Positions 23,160 through 34,013 of a DNA stretch of 64,000 nt are shown piece by piece. Position 1 is the first letter of the stretch, and every line of letters begins with the position of its first letter. This stretch comes from Isoetes taiwanensis (Eukaryota; Streptophyta; Lycopodiopsida; Isoetales; Isoetaceae). The position numbers were made by a program, and so were the translations under genes. The notes under the pieces were generated by a model. That model searched no databases, was not told the origin of the DNA, and saw nothing but the letters and a program-made list of their open reading frames with translations. Location of the stretch: contig JAJEKV010000028.1 in assembly GCA_021234155.1 (NCBI GenBank), positions 12,852,134-12,916,133 of the forward strand, given 5' to 3'.

Positions 23160-23580
23160 TCTGCAAAAAAATAACCTCTGGCCCTCAAAATTGCATTTTT
23201 CACCCTGAGCTGCCTTTCTCAACCCGCGAGTCGAGAAAGACCTTGAGACCTGTGTTTTTCACTCTGAGCTGCCTTTCTCGACTCGCAAGTCGAGAAAGGC
23301 CCTCCGATCTGCATTTTTCACTCTGAGCTTATCGAGAAAGGCCCTCTGGCCTATGTTTTTCAATCTGTGCTGCCTCTCTTGACTCATAAGTCAAGAAGCC
23401 CTCAGCACTATGTTTTTCACTCTGTTGCCTTTCTCGACTCGAGAAAGACTATTAGAACTGCAGTTTTCAAAAATGGCCTTCAAAACTGCATTTTTCACTC
23501 TGAGCTATTTTTCTTGACTCGTGAGTCAAGAAAGGCCACCAGACGTGGCCTTCAGAACGACAAATGTAGACTCTGTAGAC
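23160..23580. repeat. minisatellite whose units each carry a hairpin
   Basis: Six to seven imperfect units of about 50-60 bases share TTTTTCACTCTGAGCTGCC followed by an inverted repeat. The clearest hairpin has arms CCTTTCTCGACT and AGTCGAGAAAGG around a CGCA loop (about 23272-23299). Later units read CTTGACT...AGTCAAG, so paired positions changed together. One unit near 23320 has lost its left arm and another near 23440 is shortened. It is noncoding on both strands. Confidence 0.85.
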
Positions 23581-23599
23581 GGACAGACCTCGTCATATA

Positions 23600-24011
23600 G
23601 TCGTACACTTCAGCACCTCTCAGGACAGATTATATGTGCTCCAGCACGGCAGTCATTTGCAGAATACTAGATTCTCTGTTCAGGAGGATCTCTCCCATGT
23701 ACAGTTAACTAAGCGAGGGGGGGAGTTGTGCAAAGTTCGAGAGGCTCGGATGCAGAACAAATGGGCAGTGTACAGTGGGGGCACGGCCATTGGCCTGAGA
23801 ACCCTTGGCTGGGATACGTATAGTGCCTTATCAGTTAGTTCTTTTTGGTATTTCTTTCACGTTTTGTTATGGGGCTTTGTCTCCATGTTGTGCTTTGTTT
23901 AGGCTTATGCCTTTTTGTTCTGTAGGGGGCTCATGCCCTCTTTTCTCTGTTTGGGTCCCATAACCCGATAGAGTTCCCGTGGACGATAAAAAACTTATCT
24001 TATCTTATCTT
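23600..24011 (+). mobile_element. retroelement 3' end with ORF tail and TTATC-repeat tail
   Basis: The frame 23636-23902 contains RFSVQEDLSHVQLTKRGGEL, then CKVREARMQNKWAVYSGG. This resembles the R...DLS....KR..L..L...AR..GK.A...G block near the C terminus of some LINE-encoded nucleic-acid-binding ORFs. The following 3' UTR ends GGGTCCCATAACCCGAT, then GGACGATAAAAAA and a (CTTAT)n run to 24011. Copies of the same 3' end lie at 33944-34013 (minus) and 47230-47440 (plus). The tail butts directly against the glucanase pseudogene, so the element may have inserted into it. Confidence 0.65.
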
Positions 24012-25394
24012 AAAGCATACAATGGTACTTTTATGAATGCTACGTTGCGGGCGTTGAAAATCTTAACAGAGCACTGGAAAAAGCTAACCTTGATGATTAG
24101 GTGATGGCCACAAATACCTTTGAATGCAGATGTTTTACACAATGGTAAATCAGGACTACCCTATAGTGGCAAATTTAGATCTGTTATGAGATCTACTGTC
24201 AGGGCATTGTTGAAGAGTTGAATAAGCATGATGCACCATTAGTAATCAATAACTAACCCTTTCTCAGCCTGCAACATGACCCTAACTTTTCTCAAGAATT
24301 TGCATTCTTTAACAGTTTTGCTAATGCTCTGGTTGATAGTGGTAGCTAGGTCTACAACAATATATTTTATGCTAGCTTGAGCTTTTAGTGAATGCATTGG
24401 CAGGAATTGGATTCCCTAGCATAAGCATCATTGTTGGCGAGGTAGGTTGGACTACTGACGGTACCACTATACAAAATGCTCATATATGTAAACAAGACCT
24501 CATAACATGCTAGAAAGGAAACTCCTATGAGATCAGGAAATATAACAAAATGGAAACTGGGTCGATGCTAGACCCGAAAGATAATTCTGGTGATGACACC
24601 TGTCATTCCTCAATATCCCGAAATGGAAGTTGGGATAGGCATTCTGCTTTTCCGGTGATGAACAGGTCGATTCAATCCATCCATTCAACAGCAGCCAACA
24701 GCAGCAGGTAAGCTTCTTGCTCCCCAGTTTCCATTTTGTAGGTGAATGGCAGAAGGAGCTGCCTTTCTGCAACGACGGCAACGGCAGACACGCTCCGTGC
24801 TACCGCCGGTCGCGGGGCCCCTGCCACTGTTGCGAATAGGTGAATGGCAGAAGGAGCTGCCTTTCTGCAACGACGGCAACGGCAGACACGCTCCGTGCTA
24901 CCGTCGGTCGCGGGGCCCCTGCCACTGTTGCGAAAAGGCAGCCCCTTCTGCCATTCCCCTATACAATGGATGAAGATGCCAAAACCATTTTCTAGGAAAT
25001 GTTAAAAAGGCATTGGGGTATCTATTACTTTGCTAGCAGGAGCAACTACCCATTTGATTTATCGAGAAGGAATACCAACTTAAATGGCACATACATTAAG
25101 TACTTGCATCTAAGTAGCGTGTGTTGAACTAAACAAGAGTGCTGATGCTGTGAATCCGAGAAGTGTTGAATATGCTTGCTAATATGCTGATTGCACAACC
25201 TTAGTGAATGGAGGGTCTTGCAACTTGATAACTTTGACCAGGGTTCCTACGAATTCAACAGTTATTACCATATGTTGAGTCAAGTTCATGGCAGTTGTGA
25301 CTTTCAAGGCCTTGCCATGATCGCAGACAAGGATTCTTCCCTAGTTGGTGGTTCCTTTAACATCCAGGTTCCTTTAATATCCAGCTTTCCATGA
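24012..25394 (+). pseudogene. GH17 endo-1,3-beta-glucanase with X8 (CBM43) domain, dead
   Basis: Conceptual translation across several frames gives KAYNGTFMNATLRALK, PLNADVLHNG, SGLPYSGKFRS, LNKHDAPLVINN, PFLSLQHDPNFSQEFAFFNS and IIVGEVGWTTDG. These are standard plant glycosyl hydrolase 17 segments. The nucleophile glutamate in GEVGW is at 24439-24441. After an insertion, DEDAKTIF and LKRHWGIYYFASRSNYPFDL complete the catalytic domain. An X8 callose-binding domain follows (ADCTTLVNGGSCN, then YEFNSYYHMLSQVHGSCDFQ). The N-terminal third, including the GNEPF acid/base, is missing at the LINE tail. At least eight stops or frameshifts are present. Working relatives cut or bind callose in the cell wall. 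Confidence 0.85.
24543..24960. mobile_element. small inverted-repeat insertion(s) inside the glucanase pseudogene
   Basis: The insertion separates the GEVGW part from the DEDAK part of the pseudogene. It contains two inverted-repeat structures. In one, ACAAAATGGAAACTGGG (about 24546) pairs with its inverse at about 24723-24739. In the other, GAATGGCAGAAGGAGCTGCC (about 24744) pairs with an inverse copy ending at about 24958. A 98-bp tandem duplication (starting 24741 and 24839, rich in CGACGGCAACGGCAG) lies within the second. No transposase is encoded. Confidence 0.65.
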
Positions 25395-25499
25395 AGTGCT
25401 TAATCTCCTAGCATGTGGAGAGAAATTCAACCCCACAAGTTTCATTGGTAAGAGAAATGTTAGCAGCCGTGATAAATTTTTTGTAGCAAGAAAAGTTTT

Positions 25500-27044
25500 T
25501 TAAGATAAAAGAAACTCATCTAATATGATATCTTTGCATCCATGGTGGATGGATGCTTTCACGGCATCTAGGATTAGTTGGGTCTTTCGGCTCCATTCAA
25601 CCCACTTCCTTTCACTTTGTCCTCCATCCTTTATCCTCTTCACTAGTCTTGCAAATTCAGCCACCATGAGAGCTTCTTGGGGGACTTCATTCTTCACATC
25701 CAACTTATCCTCCTTCAGATTCCATGTCAGATCCATATCTTCAAAATGGCCTTCGCTTCGCACAGTCAGCTGTGCCACATCATCACAGAAGGGAATAACA
25801 AAATCATCCACCTGAATTGTGGCCTTAGTACCTTGGAGCACTAGCCTCATGGTCATATGGGATGTGAAGGAGCAAGTAAATATTGCAATTTTCCCATCAT
25901 GCCATGTTAAGATAGCGCCACAACTCAGAATTATTCCTGCAGAATTCAATTCAGCCCCTGGAGTAGCCCTCACACTGTGAGGGAGCTTGTAATTTACTGC
26001 CCATAAGAATGCCCTGATACAATACCATCCTAAATCTCCAAGAACACCAAGAGAATCTAAACCAGGCTTCACCCTTATGTTTTCTGACAGAAACGATGGT
26101 GATATTGCATCTGCATTGAAGCAGAAGGTTGAATGGATCTGCATGCACAGAAAATGGTTCAGTTAAACAGAACTTGCATGACAATTGAGTTGGTCTTCTT
26201 ACTCATTTTGAAAACCTATCATGGGGTTTTGCTTTCATCAGAATATGCTTCAATAAGGGTGCCCCATTGCAGAAACCCCAGATGAAACTTTTTACTGCTT
26301 ACTAGGCTTAATAAGATATTTAGCTATTCAATAGGTCGGGACACCTTCTTTATTCGACCCCTCTTTCCATTTGAATAAGGTTACCTGAATAATTGTTCTC
26401 TACTTACTCTCTAAAAACTCTACCAGAGTGTGACTTTAGTAAACAGATTTAAATTTTTATTTCATTCTAGCACATTCCCATACTAAGCACTGTAGAGTTT
26501 ACAAAAACAACAGAATATGCGATTCATCTTCTATAATCCATGACTATGATAAGACATAATGGATAACATGCAGGACACATACCTCCTTTAATTTGCCGAA
26601 CAGATCACTATCTTGAAGAAATTTTCTCATGTGCTCAGTTCTAGGATGATGCATCCACATGGTGCCATCCATATATTGCAAGCCATTCTTTTCAATGGCA
26701 TCTAGCATAACATCCAGATCCTTCAAGCATTCTGCAGGAGGTTTTTCAAGCAAAATATGCTTCCCTTTTGCAGCCACCTTAGGGACCCATTCTAAATGAA
26801 GACCAGTAGGCAGAGGCATATATACAGCATCGATATTTTCATCATCAATCAGCTCCTCGTAACTGCCATAGATTTTGGCATCAGAAGGGAAATTGTTCTT
26901 GGATGCGAAATCTTGGGCTTTTGAAAGAGATCTGCTAGCAATGGCATAGAGACGAACTCCAGAGGCTTTGATAATCGCCCTTGCGAGTTTTTTGGCAATA
27001 TTAGCACAGCCTAAAATGCCAAATCTGATCTCCATATCCGCCAT
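25500..27044 (-). CDS. Gfo/Idh/MocA-family oxidoreductase, two exons
   Basis: Exon 1 (27044-26583) and exon 2 (26138-25500) join in phase 0 to give 366 residues. The intron starts GTATGT and ends TGCATGCAG. The protein resembles the plant At4g09670-type putative NAD(P)-dependent oxidoreductases, which are about 360 residues. The Rossmann motif is RFGILGCANIAKK (G9, G12, A14), the family Glu-Lys-Pro is LLEKP at 100-102, and MDGTMWMHHPRT follows at 125-136. In exon 2, RVKPGLDSLGVLGDLGWY and SRKTQLILDAVKAS are typical of the C-terminal substrate/dimer domain. No targeting peptide is clear, so it is probably cytosolic. Substrate is unknown. An in-frame ATG at 27128 would add 28 residues; I prefer 27044 because the fold starts right after it. 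It converges on the glucanase pseudogene. No disabling changes are seen. Confidence 0.88.
26139..26582 (-). other. intron of the oxidoreductase gene
   Basis: This is a 444-base AT-rich intron with donor GAG/GTATGT and acceptor TGCATGCAG/ATCC. Splicing keeps the frame and joins GKLKE to IHSTFCFNAD, where related proteins are continuous. Confidence 0.8.
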
Positions 27045-28150
27045 CGAAAGCTCCCAAGGTTTAACTCCTTTGCCCTCTACTGTTGGCCACTCATTGTGAT
27101 TATATCGAGCATATGTCCCCTGCTGCAATATGCATGTGATTTTATTTTTAGGGTTGCATGGTCACCATAAATGTGCTCACACCATAAGGTTTGCTGTAGA
27201 TGTTCATATGATTTCGGGTAAAGGTTGGGTATAGTGATAGTGTTTTTTTTTTAGTGGCTTTTGTATGAATGGTTGTTGTTCTTGCACGTTTTTCTTTTTT
27301 TGTTAGTTTCTCTCTAGGTTTCCGCGGGACAGGGGCCGGATTCATGCATGTGGCCCCTGTTCTATTCTAGTAGTTCCTGGCCTCCCAAGGATTCTCTAAT
27401 AATCCGGCATCCTTCAGACCCAAACTTGCCAAGGATTCTCTAATCCGGCTACCTCTGGCAGAGCAGGTGTTGTGGCAAGTCCAGGTTTTTGGCTGCCCTT
27501 TGAGCTCCGGTTCCGCAAAATGGTTGAAATGGCTGAGCAGAAATGGCTTCTCATAGTCTTTGTTAAAAAATTTTGCTGTCTGCAGGGTTTTACTTCATGC
27601 CCTTGTTTGTGATTCAAAACTTGGAGCTTTTGAATAAAGATGTTGTGCATGTGTAGCCAGATGCTATCTCTGCTTTGTGCCCTTGTTTGTGCTTAAAACC
27701 TTGCTGTCTGCAGCCAGAGCAAAAAGAATCGATCATTCAAGTTTCACTCCTCTTCCATTTCTGTTCATCCTTGGAATTTTGCATGCATCCAGTTCTGTTG
27801 TTGTCGCCTTTGGCTGTAGCTGCGACTTATATGATTTAGCTGCGCGTGCTTTCGTTCGCCGGAGCTATGGCTTCATCGGACCACTGAGTTGTGCATGTAT
27901 TCGCACATTTTGGTGTATTCCATTGCTTATATATGACAATTCAATGGTTTTATCAATTACAACTTTTAAAAAACACAAAAGGTTACACTTAGCGATAAGG
28001 TTACCATAAAAAGACACATTGTTGTTGAACATATAAACATTCTTCCGTTAAAGGAGCAAGGAATGGAAATTTGCTTCAATTTCTCTATATAAATGTATCA
28101 ATATTGTTAATTTGGGATTTTTCGGTCTGGTGAAAAGGTCTTTTTGGTAT
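27045..28150. other. upstream region of the oxidoreductase and intergenic DNA
   Basis: No firm promoter motif was identified. CCAAGGATTCTCTAAT occurs twice, at about 27386 and 27429. CCCTTGTTTGTG occurs twice, at about 27599 and 27679. A 110-codon frame at 27677-28009 has no recognised family. Confidence 0.4.
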
Positions 28151-29141
28151 TTATTTTTGCCTGATTTTCTAAGATTTTAAGGAGTTTAGATGCCAAAAAA
28201 AAATTCCGATTCTCCAAAAATCAGAAAAACATAACTCATTAAGAGTTTGGGATTTCTAGACAAAGTTACCTCTAATTTTTACCCTTTACCTCTAGAACCA
28301 TTAGGGATTTTTTGAGATCATAAAAGGGCCTTCTAAGAACTGCTGACTAAGCTATATGAACTACCAATCAGAAAATAGAACTGGTAATCCAGTCAGCAAA
28401 ACAGTTATAACTAACTCACTGGATCACATTTTCTAGCATAGGTGTTGATAGAAAAGTCCAAATGAGCTCTTGTTTGGTGCAATAGATAGATCTCATTGAG
28501 ATCTTTCCAACCTTGGGTGGATTGCATGTCTTTTAGCCTCGTAGGATAGTAAAAAATGGTAAAAACCATATTTTTTGGAGTTTTGACAATCATAAGTGGT
28601 TAAAATATGTGCAAAGCATCTAAGGTTAGAAAGATCTCAACGAGATCTATCTATTGCACTAAACGAGAGCTGATTTGGACTTTTCTATCAACAGTTATGC
28701 TAGAAAATGTGATTCAGTGAGTTAGTTATAACAGTTTTGCTGACTGGACCCGTCAGGCTCTGATTTCTGATTGGTGGTTCATTTATCTTCATTTGACTTA
28801 GTTGGCATGTTTTGAAGGCCCTTTTTTAATCTCAAAAAAACCCTAATGACAACCACAGTGCCAGCTCTTCTCCGTGGAGCACTGCAGCACCTTTGCCTGC
28901 CACGGGCAGATGAAGATCCTCTCCAAATTGTAAAAGGTCGAGAATCTACAAATTCGACGTACAACCAGGTAAGGAAACGATTTCGTTTTCTTAGTCTGCC
29001 ATACCTTCCGAATACGTTTCTTTGGAGAAACTAACTGGTAAAAAGTGCATCTTTATCCCAGATTTTTCATGATGTATGTATGGATCCCAAAGCTTTGGTA
29101 TGGTTGCCAAATTTCTTCTTTTATGTAGCTAAGAAGTATAT
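28151..29141. repeat. duplicated block, copy A1, containing the foldback element
   Basis: Outside the foldback element, the block matches 30871-31415. Shared text includes GCCTGATTTTCTAAGATTTT, AGACAAAGTTACCTCTAATT, AGATGAAGATCCTCTCCAAA, AAATTCGACGTACAACCAGG and GGTAAAAAGTGCATCTTT. At 28846-28968 the plus strand has an open frame (beginning MTTTVPALLRGALQHLCLP) ending at CAG/GTAAGG, a good splice donor. In copy A2 the same stretch has a one-base insertion, so any exon would be broken there. Confidence 0.85.
28299..28848. mobile_element. long-arm foldback (MITE-like) element, copy B
   Basis: The element is 550 bp with imperfect inverted arms of about 230 bp. The left end is CATTAGGGATTTTTTGAGAT and the right end is ATCTCAAAAAAACCCTAATG, inverse to it. 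It matches copy A (14551-15073) in reverse orientation along nearly its full length. The related block at 30871-31415 lacks the element, and its flanks align across the gap (CTCTAGAAC/ACAACC against CTCTGGAGC/ACAGCC), so that block is an empty site. A target duplication cannot be seen with confidence. Confidence 0.87.
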
Positions 29142-30594
29142 CCACGGTAGTCTTATCGTTTTTTGCTTGTATTATCGTTTTTTGGCTGTCCAATGACGGC
29201 ACCTTCCACAGAATATGCTGCCTAGGGAAACCCAGGCCGCAGGTGTGCAGTCAACCAGGGGTCAAATTGACCCCATAAAATAGGAGGGCAAATTGCCCAC
29301 AAACCATTGTCTAAAACAAAAATACACGTGGGCAGCAAGCATCAAATACTTACATCGGCTGACCAGCACAACAACACAGTGTGAATACACAAACAAGTGC
29401 CATTAATTTATCATAACAGAAACATTTGTTACAGTAAAGAACTGCCACATGCAAATTCATGTCATGCGATCAGAGAGTATTCCAATGTCAATTATCTGAT
29501 ATACTCAAAGGTAGACATTGATCGGCTAGTTTTTGGGCTCCTTTACAACAGAATGATCTCATTCTGTTTCTTCTAAAGGCTTCTTCGCAGACATAGCAAA
29601 GAATCCATAAATAACTTCAAGTGGCAGAAGGATTCTCCTATATGCACCGCAGAGCAAGGTGGATTTGGACCCCTATTTTTCAGACATAAAAACACTAATC
29701 TTGGGGCCGATGATCTTGGTATTAACGACATCTAGATTTGTTTGACCACATTTATGGTGATCAGAACAAAACCATATGCTAAACCCATCAAACAAACTGG
29801 TTCCCTGTCTTCCTTATTTACCAAAACCATCAGATTAGATGATTGCTTAAAGAATACCAGCCAATAGATGCGACCAGCTGGAGATTTTGGGTAAACGAAA
29901 TCTTGCTTAAGCTCAAACATATTTGTTCTCTTCGGTTACTCCAGACATACATATACCAGAGGTGAAAAGCCCAAATCGCCTGCCTGTTGTTGATGATTCC
30001 ACAAAGCCATGCTTATTTTTAGAAAAAGCAAAGGTTATTTCTGATCAAGCAACGGGGAAGCATAGCGAAGCCTAGAACCTGCTTTTTGCCCAGTTTCTTC
30101 AGCAGAGATCTGTGGACCTCCACAGCATTTCGATCCACTTTGGCAAGAAATAGCGGCAGGCTTGCAATTCTGGAAAGCCATTCGACCTATTTGATAACCC
30201 TGCCTAGTGTTCATAGCCTGAAGAAACTGGGCAGATGAGACCTTGGCTTTGATCAGAAGAAAACCATCTCCCAAACCGGCCAAACAAACTCATTCCCTAT
30301 CTTGCTTATTTACCAAAACCATCAAACGAAATCATTGCTTGCTCCAACAGATCAGGTTCGTCATCAACCCGCCACCTGCAACAGCCGGAATTGGCAAGCC
30401 CATGGCCAGCTACCATCTATCCAGCCCGCACGCGAACTCTTATCCCCAACTCGACCTTACGACAACAGCAAAATATGGCTTCTTCCCCTAACTGAGTTGC
30501 CAGCGTCAGCTTTCTACCCCTGGAGCTATGAATACAGTGAAAAACTATTAACAATCTTAAGTTATAAACATAGGAACTTGATCGTGCCAACATT
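29142..30594. other. interval with small internal duplications
   Basis: A block of about 90 bases at 29758-29850 recurs at about 30249-30345 (both contain CTTATTTACCAAAACCATCA). CCCAGTTTCTTCAG occurs near 30088 and inverted near 30220. No gene is recognised. A minus frame at 29920-29732 has no family signature. Confidence 0.4.
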
Positions 30595-30840
30595 ATGGAT
30601 AGAACTATGCTTCTATCTATATAGAATTACAGATCAAACAGTAATATAAATTATGGGCCATAAGCAGGAATGCGATGGAAAGTAAGCCATGATTCCTATT
30701 TTTAGTTTGTTATCAAGAAATGCTTTGGGCTTTCCTACATTTAGATGTTTAGATGGACTGCATTTTAGACTATGTTGTGCACCATTCTCAAACATTGAAC
30801 TGACATTTCTGCAGGTGAAAGCAATCCAAATTATTTCTTG
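30595..30840. repeat. duplicated block, copy B1
   Basis: The block matches 31412-31663. Shared text includes ATATAGAATTACAGATCAAA, TGTTATCAAGAAATGCTTTG, ACTATGTTGTGCAC and CATTTCTGCAGGTGAAAGCA. Together with A1 and A2 the order is A1, then B1-A2-B2, which points to a partial tandem duplication. Confidence 0.85.
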
Positions 30841-30870
30841 TTCCAGTCTAGCTAAAAAAAATCTTGGAAT

Positions 30871-31415
30871 TTATTTTTGCCTGATTTTCTAAGATTTTAA
30901 GGAGTTTGGATGCCAGAGAAAAATTTCGATTCTCCAAAAATTGAGAAAAATAACTCACTAAGATTTTGGGGGTTTGGAATTTCGTTTACCTCCATCTTAG
31001 GTTATTTTCTAGGATCCTCAGTTTCGAGACAAAGTTACCTCTAATTTTTATCCTTTACCTCTGGAGCACAGCCACAACGCCAGCTCTTCTCCTTGGAGCG
31101 CCGCATCACCTTTTGCCTATCACGGCCAGATGAAGATCCTCTCCAAATTGTAAAAGGTCGAGAATCTGCAAATTCGACGTACAACCAGGTAAGGAAACGA
31201 TTCTGTTTTCTTAGTCTGCCATACCCTCCGAATATGTTTCTTTAGAGAAACTTACTGGTAAAAAGTGCATCTTTGTCCTAGATTTTTCACGATGTATGTA
31301 GATGCCCTCTTAATATTTGTCTTTAGTCCTATACAAAATTGAAAATGTAATGCATGAATTCCGAAGCTTTGATATGGTTGCCAAAATTCTTCTTTTGTGT
31401 AGCTAAGAAGTATAT
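30871..31415. repeat. duplicated block, copy A2 (empty site for the foldback element)
   Basis: The block corresponds to A1 without the foldback element. It carries about 60 extra bases near 31300-31360. The CAGGTAAGG splice-donor-like site is retained at about 31187. Confidence 0.85.
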
Positions 31416-31663
31416 GGATAGAACTATGCTTGCATCTATATAGAATTACAGATCAAACAATAATATGGATCATGGACAACGAGCAGGAATGCGATAGGTA
31501 AGCCATGCTTCTTTTTTTTTTTATTTTGTTATCAAGAAATGCTTTGGTCTTTCTTACATTTAGATATTTAGATGGACTGCACTTTAGACTATGTTGTGCA
31601 CTATTCTCAAACATCGAACTGGCATTTCTGCAGGTGAAAGCAGTCCAAATTATTTCTTGCCGG
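31412..31663. repeat. duplicated block, copy B2
   Basis: This is the second copy of the block at 30595-30840, immediately following A2. The copies differ by scattered substitutions and a T-run length change. Confidence 0.85.
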
Positions 31664-31759
31664 GTTAAAATGTGAGCTAAGATTAAATCGTGAGTTTTCA
31701 TCTTCCTTTTGGCAGTAAGAAATCTTGTTGCAAGTTATGCCATATTTCTATTATGTTTA

Positions 31760-32087
<328 letters not shown>

Positions 32088-33943
32088 TGCCTATTTTTTA
32101 CGCAGACAAGTGATTATTTACACACACAAGTGAACTGCAAGATTGTATTCTATGGTGAGCGTAGTGTCTAGGCTAGAGATCTAATGTAGAATAAGGTAAT
32201 ACTTGGACCTCTATTGATGATCTAGAATGTTGATTGTGTTAGATGAAGATCGCAAGAGGTTAAAATGATTAGATTTAGTCATAAACATTAACTCAGTTAA
32301 TTGGGATGAGTAATATTATTCAGACTATCTTTTCCCCTTGCCATTTTGGATTGACAAGATGGATTGTTGTGGCTTTTGGTGATTGAATTTCTGAATTCTT
32401 TTTGTGTATGAACTCTAGCTCGAAAGGCACGTCCAAGCAGGAAACATGGAACTTGGGCATCTGAGATGCCTAAGTTACCATTGATATCTTGCCAAGACAT
32501 TGCCATCCTTAAGATTATTTATGATTGCATTGGAAATGGAATTCAGGTCAAGACATGTTCATTTCAAATAATTTATTTAATCCATTGGTCTTTTCCATAA
32601 TAGATTTTCTGCATTTAAAAGTGTCCACTGATAAACTTATAGGTCACAATTTTTTTGGGATCTTTTTCAGATCTTGACTGCATGTATCAAGATTTTAGGT
32701 CCTCTGGCCTCATTTACTTATTCATTTCTTTAGTCAACGGGTCTGTAGTAACACTTAGTAACGCTTAGCATGGGTAAGCAAACACAAAGATGGCAAAACT
32801 TGACAAATTAAGCTCCAAAGCCTCCAAGCTTAAACACCCTGCACTAAAAGTAGTGACGCACAGAAGCATTTCAACTATCATTTCATCTGCTTTGCCAAGG
32901 TTTTTTCTCTTAATCTTAACTTGCCTCACTATTCCATAGCATGATTGATGCATGAACAATAAGCTTAAAGCACAAGCATGCAGAATAGCTATTTTTATCT
33001 GTCTGGTACCTTTTCATCTCAGAATATAATCGTTTGGAAGGATTTTGAGGTGTTTGCAAGATTCTCATAGGCGTTTTGCAAAAAGACAACTATTAAAGAC
33101 ATGAAGACATGTTGCTGCTGCAGTGCCACTTCTGTGTGTCATCATTGCAGCCATTGCAGTGCCACTTCTATGCAGTTCAATTTGTTGAAATTCTATCACG
33201 CATTTAATAGCAATAAGCTCCCAACTAAAACATCAGGTGATTTAAAAGATAAGAGTGCCTAGGAATCATATTCAGACAACAGCTATAGCATATAGGGGAA
33301 CATTCAAGGTACTGCTTTGTTACAAGAAATTTTTTTTGCCCTTCGCAAGTTTTTTGTCCATGTTGCATGCTCTTGGAAATAAGAATGTCTCATGTTCAAA
33401 CTAACATGTTCATTGAATGTATTGCAAGGAATTGATATTTTTGAGTGTTATACTTCTCTGTGCACCCATGGCATTTTTGTGGTGTGGATGATCATGAATT
33501 CAAAAAAGTAGAAATACTGACATTATTTTTTATTTCCTTCTTGAGGCAATTTTTCTTCATCTGCATCATAGATAACTAGATGATTTATTCTACCAAATGC
33601 ACAGATTATCCAATTTAACTGTTTGGATCACATCTACTGTCTCTACTGCTACTAGATTTGAGCGCAAACACCCTAGAAGCTCTTTAAATCAGATTTGACA
33701 TTTCAGCCCATGAAAATACTTCTTATGAAAAAGATTTTACTACGATGACCATGGAAGCCTTTACAACAATCTTTTGGGTTGTCCTCCTTAACTGGAATGG
33801 AGTGACGACGTTTTAATGTATGTTCATTCTTTTGTAATGTGCAGATGCTAAATTGCGAGCATCTCTACCTTTTCATGTGCATATCATGATGCTTTAGCTG
33901 AAAAACGACGCATTCATATCCATGGTTTCGATGCTCGAAATTA
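32088..33943. other. intergenic interval
   Basis: No gene family is recognised. The phrase CAGTGCCACTTCT occurs twice near 33120 and 33158. The sequence is AT-rich and otherwise unstructured to my reading. Confidence 0.45.
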
Positions 33944-34013
33944 CTTTCATTAGATAAAGATAAACTTTTTATCATCCATGAGAGCCCAATCGGGTTATGG
34001 GACCCAATTTTGA
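33944..34013 (-). mobile_element. short retroelement 3' end with TTATC-type tail
   Basis: The minus strand reads TTGGGTCCCATAACCCGATT, then GGGCTCTCATGGATGATAAA and a TTTATC-like tail. This is the same 3' end as at 23940-24011 and 47360-47440. Only the terminal 70 bases are present, so it is a heavily 5'-truncated insertion. Confidence 0.7.

Noticed and set aside
23160-23580. CRISPR-like array
   Set aside because: Units are not separated by unique spacers of constant length, the host is a plant nucleus, and the repeats are imperfect hairpins.
24533-24879. Two overlapping minus-strand frames sharing MPSLQKGSSFCHSP
   Set aside because: They arise from the 98-bp tandem repeat in the inverted-repeat insertion and match no family.
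27045-27128. The upstream ATG of the oxidoreductase as the start
   Set aside because: The Rossmann fold begins immediately after the ATG at 27044, as in relatives; the extension has no recognisable targeting pattern, though it cannot be fully excluded.
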